From: Arthrobacter citreus
Lineage (GTDB): Bacteria; Bacillota; Bacilli; Bacillales; Bacillaceae_G
DNA: 64,000 bases
Direction of reading: 5' to 3'
Assembly (NCBI GenBank): GCA_013200995.1
Contig: CP053688.1
Span: 2,232,001 to 2,296,000 of the forward strand
A program made the translations under genes and the position numbers. Positions 8,123-16,547 of the stretch are shown piece after piece. Below the pieces are notes generated by a model. It did not search any database and had not been told where the DNA came from. It saw nothing but the letters and a program-made list of their open reading frames with translations. Positions within the stretch are counted from its first letter, which is position 1, and every line of letters starts with the position of its first letter.

Positions 8123-10162
8123 TTAAACAAAATGCAATGTGGATACAAGCATATCGATCACTTTAATTCCTATGAACGGCGCAATTACTCCCCCAAGTCC
8201 ATAGATTAATAAGTTTTTAGATAATAATTTATTTGCATCCATAGGTTTATATTTCGCACCCTTCATCGCAACAGGAATGAGGAGAGGAATAATGATTGCA
8301 TTAAAGATCAATGCAGATAAGATTGCAGACTTTGGCGAATTCAATCCCATAATATTAAGATAATCTAATTGAGGTATCGCCATTATAAATAGTGCGGGTA
8401 TAATAGCGAAATATTTCGCTATATCATTTGCTATTGAAAATGTTGTTAACGAACCACGCGTAATTAATAACTGCTTACCAATCGCAATGACAGATAATAG
8501 TTTAGTAGGGTCAGAGTCTAAATCGATCATGTTTGCTGCTTCTTTTGCAGCCATTGTTCCAGAATTCATCGCTAAACCAACGTCCGCCTGCGCTAGAGCA
8601 GGGGCGTCATTTGTTCCATCCCCAGTCATTGCAACTAACTTACCTTCATTTTGTTCTTTTTTAATTGCAGCAATTTTATCTTCTGGTTTAGCTTCGGCAA
8701 TAAACTCGTCAACACCTGCTTCTCTAGCAATTGTTGCAGCTGTCAATGGATTATCTCCTGTACACATGACCGTTTTGATTCCCATTGCTCTTAATTCATC
8801 AAATCGCTCTTTTAATCCTGGTTTTACTGTATCTTTTAAATAAATAACACCGTAAATTTGCTCATTTATTGCAACAGCAAGTGGAGTTCCCCCAGCTTTT
8901 GCAATGACATTTGCTTTTTCATCAAGCTCATTCGGAATCTTGCCCCCTTTAGCCGTTACATATTTTTTAACGGCATCTACTGCGCCTTTTCGAATTTCAG
9001 TTCCACCTTTTAAATTTAAACCTGACATTCTAGTTTCAGCAGTAAATTCAATAATTTCGGCATCCTTATATTCATTTTCATCCCAAGTTATACCATTTTT
9101 ATGTGCTAGCTCTACAACTGAACGCCCTTCTGGTGTTTCATCTTTTACTGAAGATTTTAAAGAAGCTAAGGTTACCTCTTTTTCTAATATACTTCCAACC
9201 GGAATAAATTCACTTGCCATTCGATTACCAAATGTAATTGTTCCTGTTTTATCTAAAATCATCGTATCAATATCTCCAGCAGCTTCAACAGCTTTACCAG
9301 ACATCGCTAAAACATTAAATTGTGTAACACGGTTCATCCCAGCAATCCCAATCGCAGAAAGTAATCCTCCGATTGTAGTCGGGATTAAACAAACGAGTAA
9401 GGCAATCAATGTTGCTACATCAATTGAGACATTTAAATAATTCGCTATTGGTACAAGTGTCATAATGACAATTAAAAACACTAAAGTTAACACTGCTAAT
9501 AAAGTAGTTAATGCAATCTCATTCGGTGTTTTTTGACGTGCAGCTCCTTCAACTAATGAGATCATACGGTCAATAAATGATTCACCTGGATCAGTTAATA
9601 TTTTAACAATAATATAATCTGATACTACTCTAGTACCACCTGTTACAGATGAAAAATCTCCACCAGCTTCTTTAATAACTGGTGCTGATTCTCCTGTAAT
9701 TGCTGATTCATCAATTGAAGCTAATCCTTCGATAATCTCACCATCAGAAGGAATAATTTCTCCAGTCTCTACTCGAACGATATCTCCTTTTCTTAAAGAA
9801 GTTGATGGTACTTCTTTATAAAATCCATCATTCTGTCTTAATTTCGCACTTGTTTCTGATTTCGTTTTTCTTAATGTATCTGCCTGCGCTTTACCACGCC
9901 CTTCTGCAAGTGCTTCTGCAAAATTAGCGAAAAGTACGGTAAATAATAATACAAAAAATACTGCAATATTGTATGTTCTTCCAACTGTATCAAAACCAAA
10001 AACATCTGGTTTAATGGATAGTATTAAAGTAATAAACGTACCGACCTCTACTATAAACATAACTGGATTTTTTATCATAACAATAGGATTCAGCTTTTTA
10101 AATGAATCGATTATTGCCTGTATTTTAATTTCTTTTGAAATTGGCTTATTTTCAATTGCCAT
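8123..10162 (-). CDS. kdpB: Potassium-transporting P-type ATPase subunit B
   Basis: This 679-aa P-type ATPase shows the phosphorylation motif ILDKTGTIT, the actuator motif [10 protein letters not shown], the nucleotide-domain stretch [14 protein letters not shown] and the hinge [18 protein letters not shown]. The membrane helices are arranged as in KdpB. It hydrolyses ATP to energise K+ uptake through KdpA. The length is normal and no essential residue is missing. Confidence 0.98.
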   Translation of the reverse strand: MAIENKPISKEIKIQAIIDSFKKLNPIVMIKNPVMFIVEVGTFITLILSIKPDVFGFDTVGRTYNIAVFFVLLFTVLFANFAEALAEGRGKAQADTLRKTKSETSAKLRQNDGFYKEVPSTSLRKGDIVRVETGEIIPSDGEIIEGLASIDESAITGESAPVIKEAGGDFSSVTGGTRVVSDYIIVKILTDPGESFIDRMISLVEGAARQKTPNEIALTTLLAVLTLVFLIVIMTLVPIANYLNVSIDVATLIALLVCLIPTTIGGLLSAIGIAGMNRVTQFNVLAMSGKAVEAAGDIDTMILDKTGTITFGNRMASEFIPVGSILEKEVTLASLKSSVKDETPEGRSVVELAHKNGITWDENEYKDAEIIEFTAETRMSGLNLKGGTEIRKGAVDAVKKYVTAKGGKIPNELDEKANVIAKAGGTPLAVAINEQIYGVIYLKDTVKPGLKERFDELRAMGIKTVMCTGDNPLTAATIAREAGVDEFIAEAKPEDKIAAIKKEQNEGKLVAMTGDGTNDAPALAQADVGLAMNSGTMAAKEAANMIDLDSDPTKLLSVIAIGKQLLITRGSLTTFSIANDIAKYFAIIPALFIMAIPQLDYLNIMGLNSPKSAILSALIFNAIIIPLLIPVAMKGAKYKPMDANKLLSKNLLIYGLGGVIAPFIGIKVIDMLVSTLHFV

Positions 10163-10194
10163 ATGATCAATCTCCTCATTCTATTTTATTGCTA

Positions 10195-11874
10195 CTATTT
10201 AAACATTCCTAAATGTTCAGCGATTGGTCCGAGTGCAAGTACTGGGAAGAATGTTAATGCACAGACGATTAAAATAATCGCAATTAAAATAACTGTAAAT
10301 AATGGCGTATCTGTTCGGAATGTTCCTGATGATGCTGCAACAATTTTCTTTGTAGAAAATGATCCAGCAATTGTTAACATAGCAATAATTGAAATATATC
10401 GACCAAATAACATAACTAATCCGATAACGATATTATAAAAGTCAGTATTAGCTGTTAATCCACCGAATGCTGATCCATTATTAGCTGCTCCAGAAGTAAT
10501 GGCATACAATACTTCAGTCAAACCATGGAAACCTGGATTTAATATAGAAGAAACTGGGCCTTTTAAGGCTAATGCAATTGCAGTAGGAACTAAGATAATT
10601 AATGGATGCGCTAATAAAGCAATCGATGCTAGTTTAATTTCTTTCGCTTCAATTTTCTTTCCTAAAAATTCTGGTGTTCTACCAACCATTAGACCGCAAA
10701 TAAAGACTGTTAAGATGACATATAATAATCCGTTTATTAAACCGACGCCCTTACCACCGAAAACATTATTCAACATCATTTCAGCAAGTGGTACCATTCC
10801 ACCGATCGGCGTTAATGAATCATGCATATTGTTGACCGATCCCGTAGTTGCTGCAGTTGTAACTGCCGTGAATAAGGCTGATTCAGATATTCCAAAACGA
10901 ACTTCTTTTCCTTCCATATTTCCATGTACACCAAGCGCATTTAATGCAGGAGTACCATTATACTCTGCAACAAATACAGTCGTTAGAAGCGCAATAAACA
11001 ATATGCCCATTGCAGCAAAAACTGTCCAACCTTGTCTTTTGTTTTTTACCATCACTCCAAATGCATAAACCAATGAAGTAGGTAAAAGCATCATACATAT
11101 AATGTGAACTAAGTTAGATAATGGTGTTGGGTTTTCAAAAGGATGTGCTGCATTTGTACCAAAAAAACCACCGCCATTTGTACCAATATGTTTAATTGAT
11201 TCAAGTGCAGCTACTGGACCTCTAGTAATTACTTGTTTAATTCCTTCAATTGTTGTAGCATCCACTGCACCTTTTAAAGTTTGTGGTACCCCTTGGAATA
11301 CTAAAAACAATGCAACAATAAATGATATTGGTAAAAGTACGCGTGTAATTGTACGTACTAAATCAACATAAAAGTTTCCTAGATTATCTTCGCGTCCTAT
11401 TAATCCCCTAATAAAGGCAATTGCCACCGCAAAACCAGTTGCAGCTGATGTAAACATCGGGAACATAATTGCCATCATTTGTGAAAAATAGGATAGTGAA
11501 TTCTCACCACTATAAGCTTGCCAGTTTGTATTTGTAATAAAAGATGTTGCAGTATTGAATGCCAAAGCTGATGGCATATTTCCTATATGGTCAGGATTGA
11601 AAGGCAAATATTTTTGCATCCTAAAAATAACGTATAAAATAATTAACATCACAAAATTACTAAGCAATATCGCTAAAACATATTTTTTCCAACCCATTTT
11701 CTCATCTTCTCGAACACCAATTAATCGATAAATTAATCGTTCAAAAGGTCCAAAAAAGCGATCTAACCCTGTTTTTTCACTGTCATATACTTTAACAAGG
11801 TAGCTACCTACTGGTTTTACTAATAAAATAATAATTAGCAATGTAACAACTACCTGTAATATCCCCATGGTCAT
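10195..11874 (-). CDS. kdpA: Potassium-transporting ATPase subunit A (channel-like)
   Basis: The 559-aa integral membrane protein carries the KdpA selectivity-filter-like segments NTATSFITNTNWQAYSGE, GTNGGGFFGTNAAHPFENP, TAATTGSVNNMHDSL and TSGAANNGSAFGGL. These correspond to the four pore loops of this SKT-superfamily subunit. ATG 11874 is preceded by GGGAGGAATTAGGAA. It lies between kdpF and kdpB in the usual order. Confidence 0.98.
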   Translation of the reverse strand: MTMGILQVVVTLLIIILLVKPVGSYLVKVYDSEKTGLDRFFGPFERLIYRLIGVREDEKMGWKKYVLAILLSNFVMLIILYVIFRMQKYLPFNPDHIGNMPSALAFNTATSFITNTNWQAYSGENSLSYFSQMMAIMFPMFTSAATGFAVAIAFIRGLIGREDNLGNFYVDLVRTITRVLLPISFIVALFLVFQGVPQTLKGAVDATTIEGIKQVITRGPVAALESIKHIGTNGGGFFGTNAAHPFENPTPLSNLVHIICMMLLPTSLVYAFGVMVKNKRQGWTVFAAMGILFIALLTTVFVAEYNGTPALNALGVHGNMEGKEVRFGISESALFTAVTTAATTGSVNNMHDSLTPIGGMVPLAEMMLNNVFGGKGVGLINGLLYVILTVFICGLMVGRTPEFLGKKIEAKEIKLASIALLAHPLIILVPTAIALALKGPVSSILNPGFHGLTEVLYAITSGAANNGSAFGGLTANTDFYNIVIGLVMLFGRYISIIAMLTIAGSFSTKKIVAASSGTFRTDTPLFTVILIAIILIVCALTFFPVLALGPIAEHLGMFK

Positions 11875-11899
11875 TTCCTAATTCCTCCCACTAAAGTAA

Positions 11900-11977
11900 C
11901 TAAAATTTCTCCGGTTTAATTAGTACAAAAACTAAATATAAAATAAGTACAATTCCAATAATCGCTGGAATAAGCAT
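11900..11977 (-). CDS. kdpF: KdpF, small stabilising subunit of the Kdp ATPase (25 aa)
   Basis: ATG 11977 is preceded by AAGGGGGAG. The 25-residue product is one hydrophobic helix (LIPAIIGIVLILYLVFVLI) ending KPEKF. This is the size, composition and position of KdpF, which stabilises the KdpABC complex in the membrane. It sits 25 nt before kdpA. Confidence 0.88.
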   Translation of the reverse strand: MLIPAIIGIVLILYLVFVLIKPEKF

Positions 11978-11991
11978 TTGTTAGCTCCCCC

Positions 11992-12078
11992 TTACGCCTT
12001 TTCACAAAATATTGTAAATCCCCAAAAAATTGCAAAAACGATAACTAGTAAGCCTACCATTGTAAGATCATTGATCAT
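11992..12078 (-). CDS. Single-helix membrane peptide upstream of kdpF (28 aa)
   Basis: ATG 12078 follows AAAGGAGAATTGCA, a strong ribosome site. The 28-residue product starts MINDLTMVGLLVIVFAIFW and ends FTIFCEKA, with one membrane helix and a cytoplasmic-type Cys-Glu-Lys tail. The stop is 14 nt before kdpF, so it is the first gene of the kdp operon. I do not recognise a named family. Either a second KdpF-like subunit or a regulatory peptide of the ATPase would fit. Confidence 0.7.
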   Translation of the reverse strand: MINDLTMVGLLVIVFAIFWGFTIFCEKA

Positions 12079-12148
12079 TGCAATTCTCCTTTCTTTGTTT
12101 CGCTAAACTTTTCTTTTACAATGTTTTCCATCCTGTTTTAAGAGCAAT

Positions 12149-12281
12149 AAAAAAGACCAATGGATACTAATCCTCCAGCAAATTAACTAATTTAAATAGA
12201 CCTAAACAATTTAAAAACAATCATGTTTATACCTAAAAAATTTTAGTTAATTGAAATTGGAAGAAAAGTATTCATTGGTCT
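12149..12281 (-). promoter_or_regulatory. Second attenuator-like structure in the kdp leader
   Basis: On the minus strand AGACCAATGAATACT (12281-12267) and AGTATCCATTGGTCT (12168-12154) pair at 14 of 15 positions across a 98-nt loop. The 3' arm is followed by TTTTTTATTG. It lies between the c-di-AMP riboswitch terminator and the first kdp ORF, so it could be a second termination decision or an RNA-processing element. The preceding minus-strand 50 nt (GTGCTAGCTGGGTGTTAGG and flanks) look structured but match no riboswitch class I know. Confidence 0.45.
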
Positions 12282-12430
12282 ACCTAACACCCAGCTAGCA
12301 CTATGCTCTCTTTGTGTTCTGTCTCCCTAATCTTTTCTATACACTTTCCAGAATTTTCCATTTAAAAAACAAAATAAAAAGACCTACTCAAGTATTTGCC
12401 CAGGCAAAATTACTGCAGTAAAAATGCAAT

Positions 12431-12470
12431 AAAAAAACCCGCTCAAATTAGGCGGTCTACTGACCTCCCT
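12431..12470 (-). terminator. Riboswitch terminator / anti-terminator of the kdp leader
   Basis: On the minus strand CCGC-CTAATTTGA-GCGG is followed by seven T (plus-strand A-run 12431-12437). An alternative hairpin, GGAGGTC-AGTA-GACCGCC, overlaps its 5' arm and is nearest the aptamer. Mutually exclusive structures of this kind are expected for a switch platform. Confidence 0.7.
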
Positions 12471-12597
12471 CGCTTTAGCCTACGAAGTTAGCTGTCGGGT
12501 AGGATGGCGAAAGAGTATCTCATCCCTTCTACATTCATGTAGAATTAACCCCAAAAAATTGGTTCCTCCGTTTACGATGATTCGTAATTAAGCCGAT
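12470..12597 (-). promoter_or_regulatory. c-di-AMP riboswitch (ydaO-yuaA class) of the kdp operon
   Basis: Minus-strand blocks GGCTTAATTACG, ACGGAGGAACCAA, GGGGTTAATTC, CTACCCGACAGCTAACTTCG and TAGGC follow the ydaO consensus with a few substitutions (GGAGGAACC for GGGGGAACC; TTAAT for TGAAT). c-di-AMP control of kdp by this riboswitch class is known in the B. cereus group. The transcript leads into kdpF-A-B-C-D. Confidence 0.85.
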
Positions 12598-12615
12598 ATT
12601 TATTTTATTGACTTG

Positions 12616-12644
12616 ATTATACGGCGATGACTTTTACATGTAAA
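12616..12644 (-). promoter_or_regulatory. Sigma-A promoter of the kdp operon
   Basis: Minus strand TTTACA (12644-12639), 17-bp spacer, perfect TATAAT (12621-12616), about 20 nt upstream of the riboswitch. Confidence 0.8.
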
Positions 12645-12685
12645 GAGTTTTTTTACGGAAAAATTTTTCAGTTAAATTTACCCCC

Positions 12686-12713
12686 TTTACAATTTTATAT
12701 ATCTCTGTATTAT
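12686..12713 (+). promoter_or_regulatory. Probable sigma-A promoter of the DUF2294-CBS leader
   Basis: TTTACA (12686-12691), 16-bp spacer, TATTAT (12708-12713); TATAAA at 12711-12716 is an alternative -10 box. It lies about 30 nt before the third riboswitch and is divergent from the kdp promoter. Confidence 0.5.
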
Positions 12714-12739
12714 AAACATATCAATAATATAAATCTGTT

Positions 12740-12861
12740 GTAATCGCTAAATCGTAAATTTTCGAGCGGGGGAACCACTCGTGCAGTGCACATGGGGTGA
12801 ATCCATTTTGGTAGGGCTACTTTTCAAGTCCGAATCCGTCAGCTAACCTCGCCAGCGTTTG
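12740..12861 (+). promoter_or_regulatory. c-di-AMP riboswitch (ydaO-yuaA class) of the DUF2294-CBS operon
   Basis: Plus-strand blocks AATCGCTAAATC, GAGCGGGGGAACCAC, GGGGTGAATCC, GGTAGGGCTA, CCGAATCCGTCAGCTAACC and TCGCCAGCGTT match the class consensus very closely. The downstream genes encode a DUF2294 protein and a CBS-domain protein. Confidence 0.92.
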
Positions 12862-12957
12862 AAAAGAGCAAAACTTAATCGAGTTATTAATATTTCAATA
12901 TACTTACCATTGAAATAAATAGCTTCGAGGAGATTGCTCTTCTTGTTGCTTTTTTTG
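12862..12957 (+). terminator. Probable expression-platform terminator after the third riboswitch
   Basis: AAGAGCAA (12864-12871) can pair with TTGCTCTT (12934-12941), enclosing a smaller hairpin ATTTCAA/TTGAAAT, and is followed by TCTTGTTGCTTTTTTTG. The T-run is offset by several bases, so the folding is less certain than for the other two switches. Confidence 0.55.
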
Positions 12958-12986
12958 TTTTAATTAACTGTATAGGAGAGATATTA

Positions 12987-13367
12987 ATGATAACATCGAA
13001 AAAAAAGCTTGAAATAGAATTAAGCGAGGCATTTATAAAATTCCAAAGAGAACTTATTGGAAGAGGCCCTCAAGAAGCAAAAACCTATATAGTTGAAGAT
13101 ATGATTATTCTTCGATTCAAAGGCGTATTAACAACCGAAGAGAAACATTTAGTTTCTCATCATACTGGAAAAGGTCTTGTTAAAAAAATGCGACAAGTAC
13201 TTAGAGAAATGTACAGTAAAGAATATGAAGAAATCGTTGAAAAACATACTGGATTTAAGGTATTATCTAGCCATAGTGATACTAGTACAAACACTGGTGA
13301 ACGAATTGAAGTTTTTGTAATGGATCAAAATATTGGAAAATTACTAGATGAAAAAAACAACAACTAA
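12987..13367 (+). CDS. DUF2294 (MpsC-like, PF10057 type) protein
   Basis: ATG 12987 follows AGGAGAG. The 126-aa soluble protein has the DUF2294 features FQRELIGRGPQEAKTYIVED near residue 25 and a central VLTTEEKHLV. Proteins of this family are called MpsC-like after a membrane-potential-generating system in Staphylococcus aureus, but for the stand-alone Bacillus proteins the biochemistry is unknown. It is the first gene after a c-di-AMP riboswitch, cotranscribed with a CBS-domain gene 27 nt downstream. That suggests a role in ion or osmotic homeostasis. Confidence 0.8.
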   Translation: MITSKKKLEIELSEAFIKFQRELIGRGPQEAKTYIVEDMIILRFKGVLTTEEKHLVSHHTGKGLVKKMRQVLREMYSKEYEEIVEKHTGFKVLSSHSDTSTNTGERIEVFVMDQNIGKLLDEKNNN

Positions 13368-13393
13368 TAAATTAAAGATTAAGGAGTAGAAAA

Positions 13394-13813
13394 ATGAATA
13401 TAGCGTTTTTCTTTACCCCAAAGAATGAACTTGTTTACATGAATATTAATTCAACAATGCGTCAAGCACTTGAAAAAATGGAACACCATCGTTATACAGC
13501 TATACCTTTAGTAGATGAAAATGGAAAATATGTTGGAACACTTACTGAAGGTGATTTATTATGGAAATTAAAGAACACAGAAGGTTTATCTTTTACAAAT
13601 ACACAAGAAATAAACTTAAACGAAATACACTTACACCACAAATATGATCCTGTTTCAATCAACGCTCAAATAGAAGATTTATTTACAAGAGCAATTAATC
13701 AGAACTTCATTCCTGTAATTGATGATAATGAAGTTTTTATTGGCATGGTTAAGAGAAGAGAAATTATTGAGTATTGTAGGAAGAATATATTAAAAGAAAG
13801 CCAGTCTATTTGA
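13394..13813 (+). CDS. CBS-domain pair protein, candidate c-di-AMP or nucleotide sensor
   Basis: ATG 13394 follows AAGGAG. The 139-aa protein consists of two CBS motifs: MRQALEKMEHHRYTAIPLVD with GTLTEGDLLW (about 17-55) and DLFTRAINQNFIPVID with GMVKRREIIEY (about 95-130). The layout is that of the c-di-AMP-binding CBS protein DarB/CbpB (YkuL), although the sequence is a distinct subgroup. CBS pairs bind adenine nucleotides. The riboswitch upstream makes c-di-AMP feedback an attractive but unproven role. Confidence 0.85.
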   Translation: MNIAFFFTPKNELVYMNINSTMRQALEKMEHHRYTAIPLVDENGKYVGTLTEGDLLWKLKNTEGLSFTNTQEINLNEIHLHHKYDPVSINAQIEDLFTRAINQNFIPVIDDNEVFIGMVKRREIIEYCRKNILKESQSI

Positions 13814-13856
13814 GATTTTCATAATACCTAATAAAAGACAATATCTAAAAGTTGCA

Positions 13857-13898
13857 AAAAAACCCGCAAGGACTTACAAATTCCTAGCGGTTTTTTCA
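13857..13898 (+). terminator. Terminator of the DUF2294-CBS operon
   Basis: AAAACCCGCAAGGA / TTCCTAGCGGTTTTTT hairpin with mismatches and a plus-strand T-run; it starts 44 nt after the CBS gene. Confidence 0.85.
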
Positions 13899-13899
13899 T

Positions 13900-13958
13900 A
13901 TTTTACCCAGTTTATTCTTAGTATGAATAAAATGGGTAAAATGTGAGCTAGATCAGCT
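13900..13958. repeat. 18-bp inverted repeat followed by a small palindrome
   Basis: ATTTTACCCAGTTTATTC (13900-13917) and GAATAAAATGGGTAAAAT (13925-13942) form a stem with one mismatch and a 7-nt loop, with no T-run on either side. GAGCT-AGATC-AGCTC (13944-13958) follows directly. This is strong secondary structure in a non-coding gap, with no terminator character. Confidence 0.6.
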
Positions 13959-14061
13959 CGAAATGGTGTTGTATGAACCTGTTTAAGTGATATATCACAA
14001 GATTTTGTTGATTTATAAATGTGATTTAGGCTATTTATCGACTGACAAATCGCACCAACCA

Positions 14062-14125
14062 ATTTTATGAATTAAAACCAGTGCTTTATGAACAAATTTC
14101 ACAACTTTATAAACAAAAGACATAA
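14062..14125. repeat. Degenerate 21-bp repeats related to the array at 58.8-59.0 kb
   Basis: TTTATGAAT, TTTATGAAC and TTTATAAAC recur at 21-bp steps. The stretch TTCACAACTTTAT here is identical to one in the last units of the 58761-59022 array, which also has a 21-bp period. The rest of 13959-14173 shows no gene. Confidence 0.4.
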
Positions 14126-14173
14126 TGTGTTCGCATTTTTGATGATCACCGCTTATTATTTCAACACTTACAA

Positions 14174-14229
14174 TCAAAAAAAGAACTGTCTCAAAAGTAC
14201 ATCGACCTTCAGAGACAGCTTCTTTTTTT
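14174..14229 (-). terminator. Bidirectional terminator after the YhgE-like gene
   Basis: AAGAACTGTCTC / GAGACAGCTTCTT stem with T-runs on both strands, just downstream of the stop at 14253. Confidence 0.85.
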
Positions 14230-14252
14230 AACGCTTTTCCTAAACCATTCCT

Positions 14253-16484
14253 TTACAAAGCATGAACTTTCGAACGGTTCTCACTTTGTTTCGTTTCTTT
14301 ATTAAATCGATAGACATAATAACCAATTGATAATATAAATCCTATAATTAGGAATGTCAGTAAAGTTTCAACACTATTAACATATAAGTCATTGTCTTTA
14401 ATACTTATTACGGACTTAAATCCTAGCATAGAATACGTCATTGGAATATATGAATGTACGTGATTAAAGAATTTTGGAAGCATCTCGATTGGGAAAGTTC
14501 CTCCAGAAGAAGTTAATTGTAGAATTAAGAAAAACATACAAATAAATCTTCCATAATGGCCGAATGCCGTTTGAATGAATAAGAATAATGCCCCAAAAGT
14601 ACAACTTGTTAAAATTGAAAGGAAGAAGAACTTAGTCATTTGTTCGACGTGAACACCAATTAATAACATTAGTAAATCTACAATGACTGCTTGTAGTACT
14701 CCTACACAAAATACAATTGTTAGCTTACCTAAGAACCAGCTTACACCAGTTTTTGATGTTCCTTTATTTAATAAAGGGAAAACAGATGTGAATAAGAATA
14801 ATCCTACATACAATCCTAAAGTTAATCCGTATGGTGCAAATCCGTCACCATATGTTTTCACATGATTGATTGACAAATTATCTAAATCAACTGGATTGGA
14901 TATTGCATTTGCGGCTTTATCTACAGAGATTTGATGTTCATTTAATTTTTTATCAACTGTTGTTAAACCATTTGAAAGCTGACCTGCTCCATTATTTAGC
15001 AGTCCAAGACTATTTGCCAATTTCGCAGTTCCATTATTAAGTTGATTTGCACCTATTGAAATCTTTGAGGATGCAACATTTAATTTATTGCTACCACTTG
15101 CTAATTGATTTAGACCATCCGAAAGTGAACGATAGCCTGCTAATAATTTTCCAGAACCTGTTTGACCAGCTAAAATACCATCATTCAACCCTTTCATGCC
15201 ATTGGTAAACTGTACTTCACCTGTTGTAAAAGTATTGGCTTCTACTAATAACTGCTCTTGTTCTGATTTTAACTGATTAAGTTGATCCGTTAATGATTGT
15301 TGTTCATTATTTATTGCTTGAATTTGATGAATTAATGAGTCTTTTTTGTTTGTAAATTCTTGGCTTGATATTGTTTGATTGTCATTATTTAATTGCGCTT
15401 CAAATGAATTGATTAAATCAATTGCTTCTTGTTTATTGAAGTCATCTTTTTGAATCGTATTTTTTAAGTTTTCCATACTCTGATTTAATTTTGAATTATT
15501 AGTACTAATTTGTTGATTTAGCTGATTAATCTGATTAGCATAACTAGTTACTTCCTGACTTAATATGTTACTTTTTTCTTGTAATGAGTTATATTCTTGC
15601 GTCATTTTATCAGAGAAATTTTTTGAACTATTTAATGATTGTTCAATTCCATTTTTTAATTCAAAAGACTTATCACTCAATGATTTTGCACTGTTTGCTA
15701 ATTCACTACTACTAATCGCAATTTTTCCAAATCCTTGATTAAACTTTTCAGATCCTTCAAGTAATTTCGTAGAACCATTCGCAGCAGAACTTGATCCATC
15801 CGCAACTTTGTTCATACCTTGAGTAAATTCGACTGTTCCATTAGCAAATTTATTTAAACCAGAAGATAATTTTTTCGATCCTTCTTCTGCGCCATTTAAT
15901 CCGTCTTTTATTTTTACACTTCCATCAGCTAACTTAGACATACCATTGCCTAATTCTTTTTGTGCATTTAATAAAGACTTTGTATATGCTTTCGTAACAT
16001 TATCTCCGAGTTTTTCTTTTACTTTTTCTAAAACTGACGAACCAAGTGTTGCAGCAGTAAAGTTATAACCTTCATTTGCAATATATACTAGCTCAGCTTT
16101 TTTAGGATTTGCATTCATTGCACTCATTGCATTTTCGGAAAAATTGCTAGGGATTTCAATTTCTATATAATATTTATGATCCTTTAATGCTTGTTTTGCT
16201 TGTTGGCTGCTTACTTCAGTTATATTTAAATCTTTACTATTCTTTAATTCTTTTGTTAAATCATCACCGATTTTTATTTCTTTTGCATTCGTACTTGTTC
16301 CATTGTCATTATTAACTAATGCTATGGGAACATTTTTAATTCTCCCATACGGATCAAAATAACTATAAACTAAAAAACCAGCATATAAACAAGGAATTAA
16401 AAGTATAATTGCCGACATAATCAGTAAGGTTTTGTTTGTTAAAAATAATTTAAATTCTTTCTTCAAAGAATGTATATAATTCAT
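14253..16484 (-). CDS. YhgE/Pip-family membrane protein (ABC-2-like)
   Basis: ATG 16484 follows AGGGGGATTTT. The 743-aa product has one N-terminal membrane helix, a long extracytoplasmic region (about 45-540) and a C-terminal cluster of five to six helices (about 545-725). The central region is full of short repeats of the type L-x-x-G-x-x-x-L (for example KLADGSVKIKDGLNGAEEG) flanking a Gln/Asn-rich coiled coil (about 260-430). This is the architecture of YhgE and lactococcal Pip (phage infection protein), which belong to the ABC-2 transporter superfamily. A truncated TetR gene lies just upstream, as is usual for this family. The substrate is unknown. Confidence 0.9.
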   Translation of the reverse strand: MNYIHSLKKEFKLFLTNKTLLIMSAIILLIPCLYAGFLVYSYFDPYGRIKNVPIALVNNDNGTSTNAKEIKIGDDLTKELKNSKDLNITEVSSQQAKQALKDHKYYIEIEIPSNFSENAMSAMNANPKKAELVYIANEGYNFTAATLGSSVLEKVKEKLGDNVTKAYTKSLLNAQKELGNGMSKLADGSVKIKDGLNGAEEGSKKLSSGLNKFANGTVEFTQGMNKVADGSSSAANGSTKLLEGSEKFNQGFGKIAISSSELANSAKSLSDKSFELKNGIEQSLNSSKNFSDKMTQEYNSLQEKSNILSQEVTSYANQINQLNQQISTNNSKLNQSMENLKNTIQKDDFNKQEAIDLINSFEAQLNNDNQTISSQEFTNKKDSLIHQIQAINNEQQSLTDQLNQLKSEQEQLLVEANTFTTGEVQFTNGMKGLNDGILAGQTGSGKLLAGYRSLSDGLNQLASGSNKLNVASSKISIGANQLNNGTAKLANSLGLLNNGAGQLSNGLTTVDKKLNEHQISVDKAANAISNPVDLDNLSINHVKTYGDGFAPYGLTLGLYVGLFLFTSVFPLLNKGTSKTGVSWFLGKLTIVFCVGVLQAVIVDLLMLLIGVHVEQMTKFFFLSILTSCTFGALFLFIQTAFGHYGRFICMFFLILQLTSSGGTFPIEMLPKFFNHVHSYIPMTYSMLGFKSVISIKDNDLYVNSVETLLTFLIIGFILSIGYYVYRFNKETKQSENRSKVHAL

Positions 16485-16506
16485 AAAATCCCCCTATTCT
16501 GCTAAC

Positions 16507-16543
16507 CCTACTGAAAAATCCTAACTTTCTTTTTTGTAGGGTA
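16507..16543. promoter_or_regulatory. Inverted repeat ACCCTAC/GTAGGGT between tetR remnant and yhgE
   Basis: AACCCTAC and GTAGGGT lie about 25 bp apart in the short gap between the TetR stop and the YhgE start. It could be an operator left from the TetR regulator or part of a weak stem. There is no other support. Confidence 0.3.
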
Positions 16544-16547
16544 CATT

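Noticed and set aside
13874..14062. 62-codon minus-strand frame after the CBS gene
   Set aside because: It runs through the terminator and the inverted repeat and has no ribosome site.
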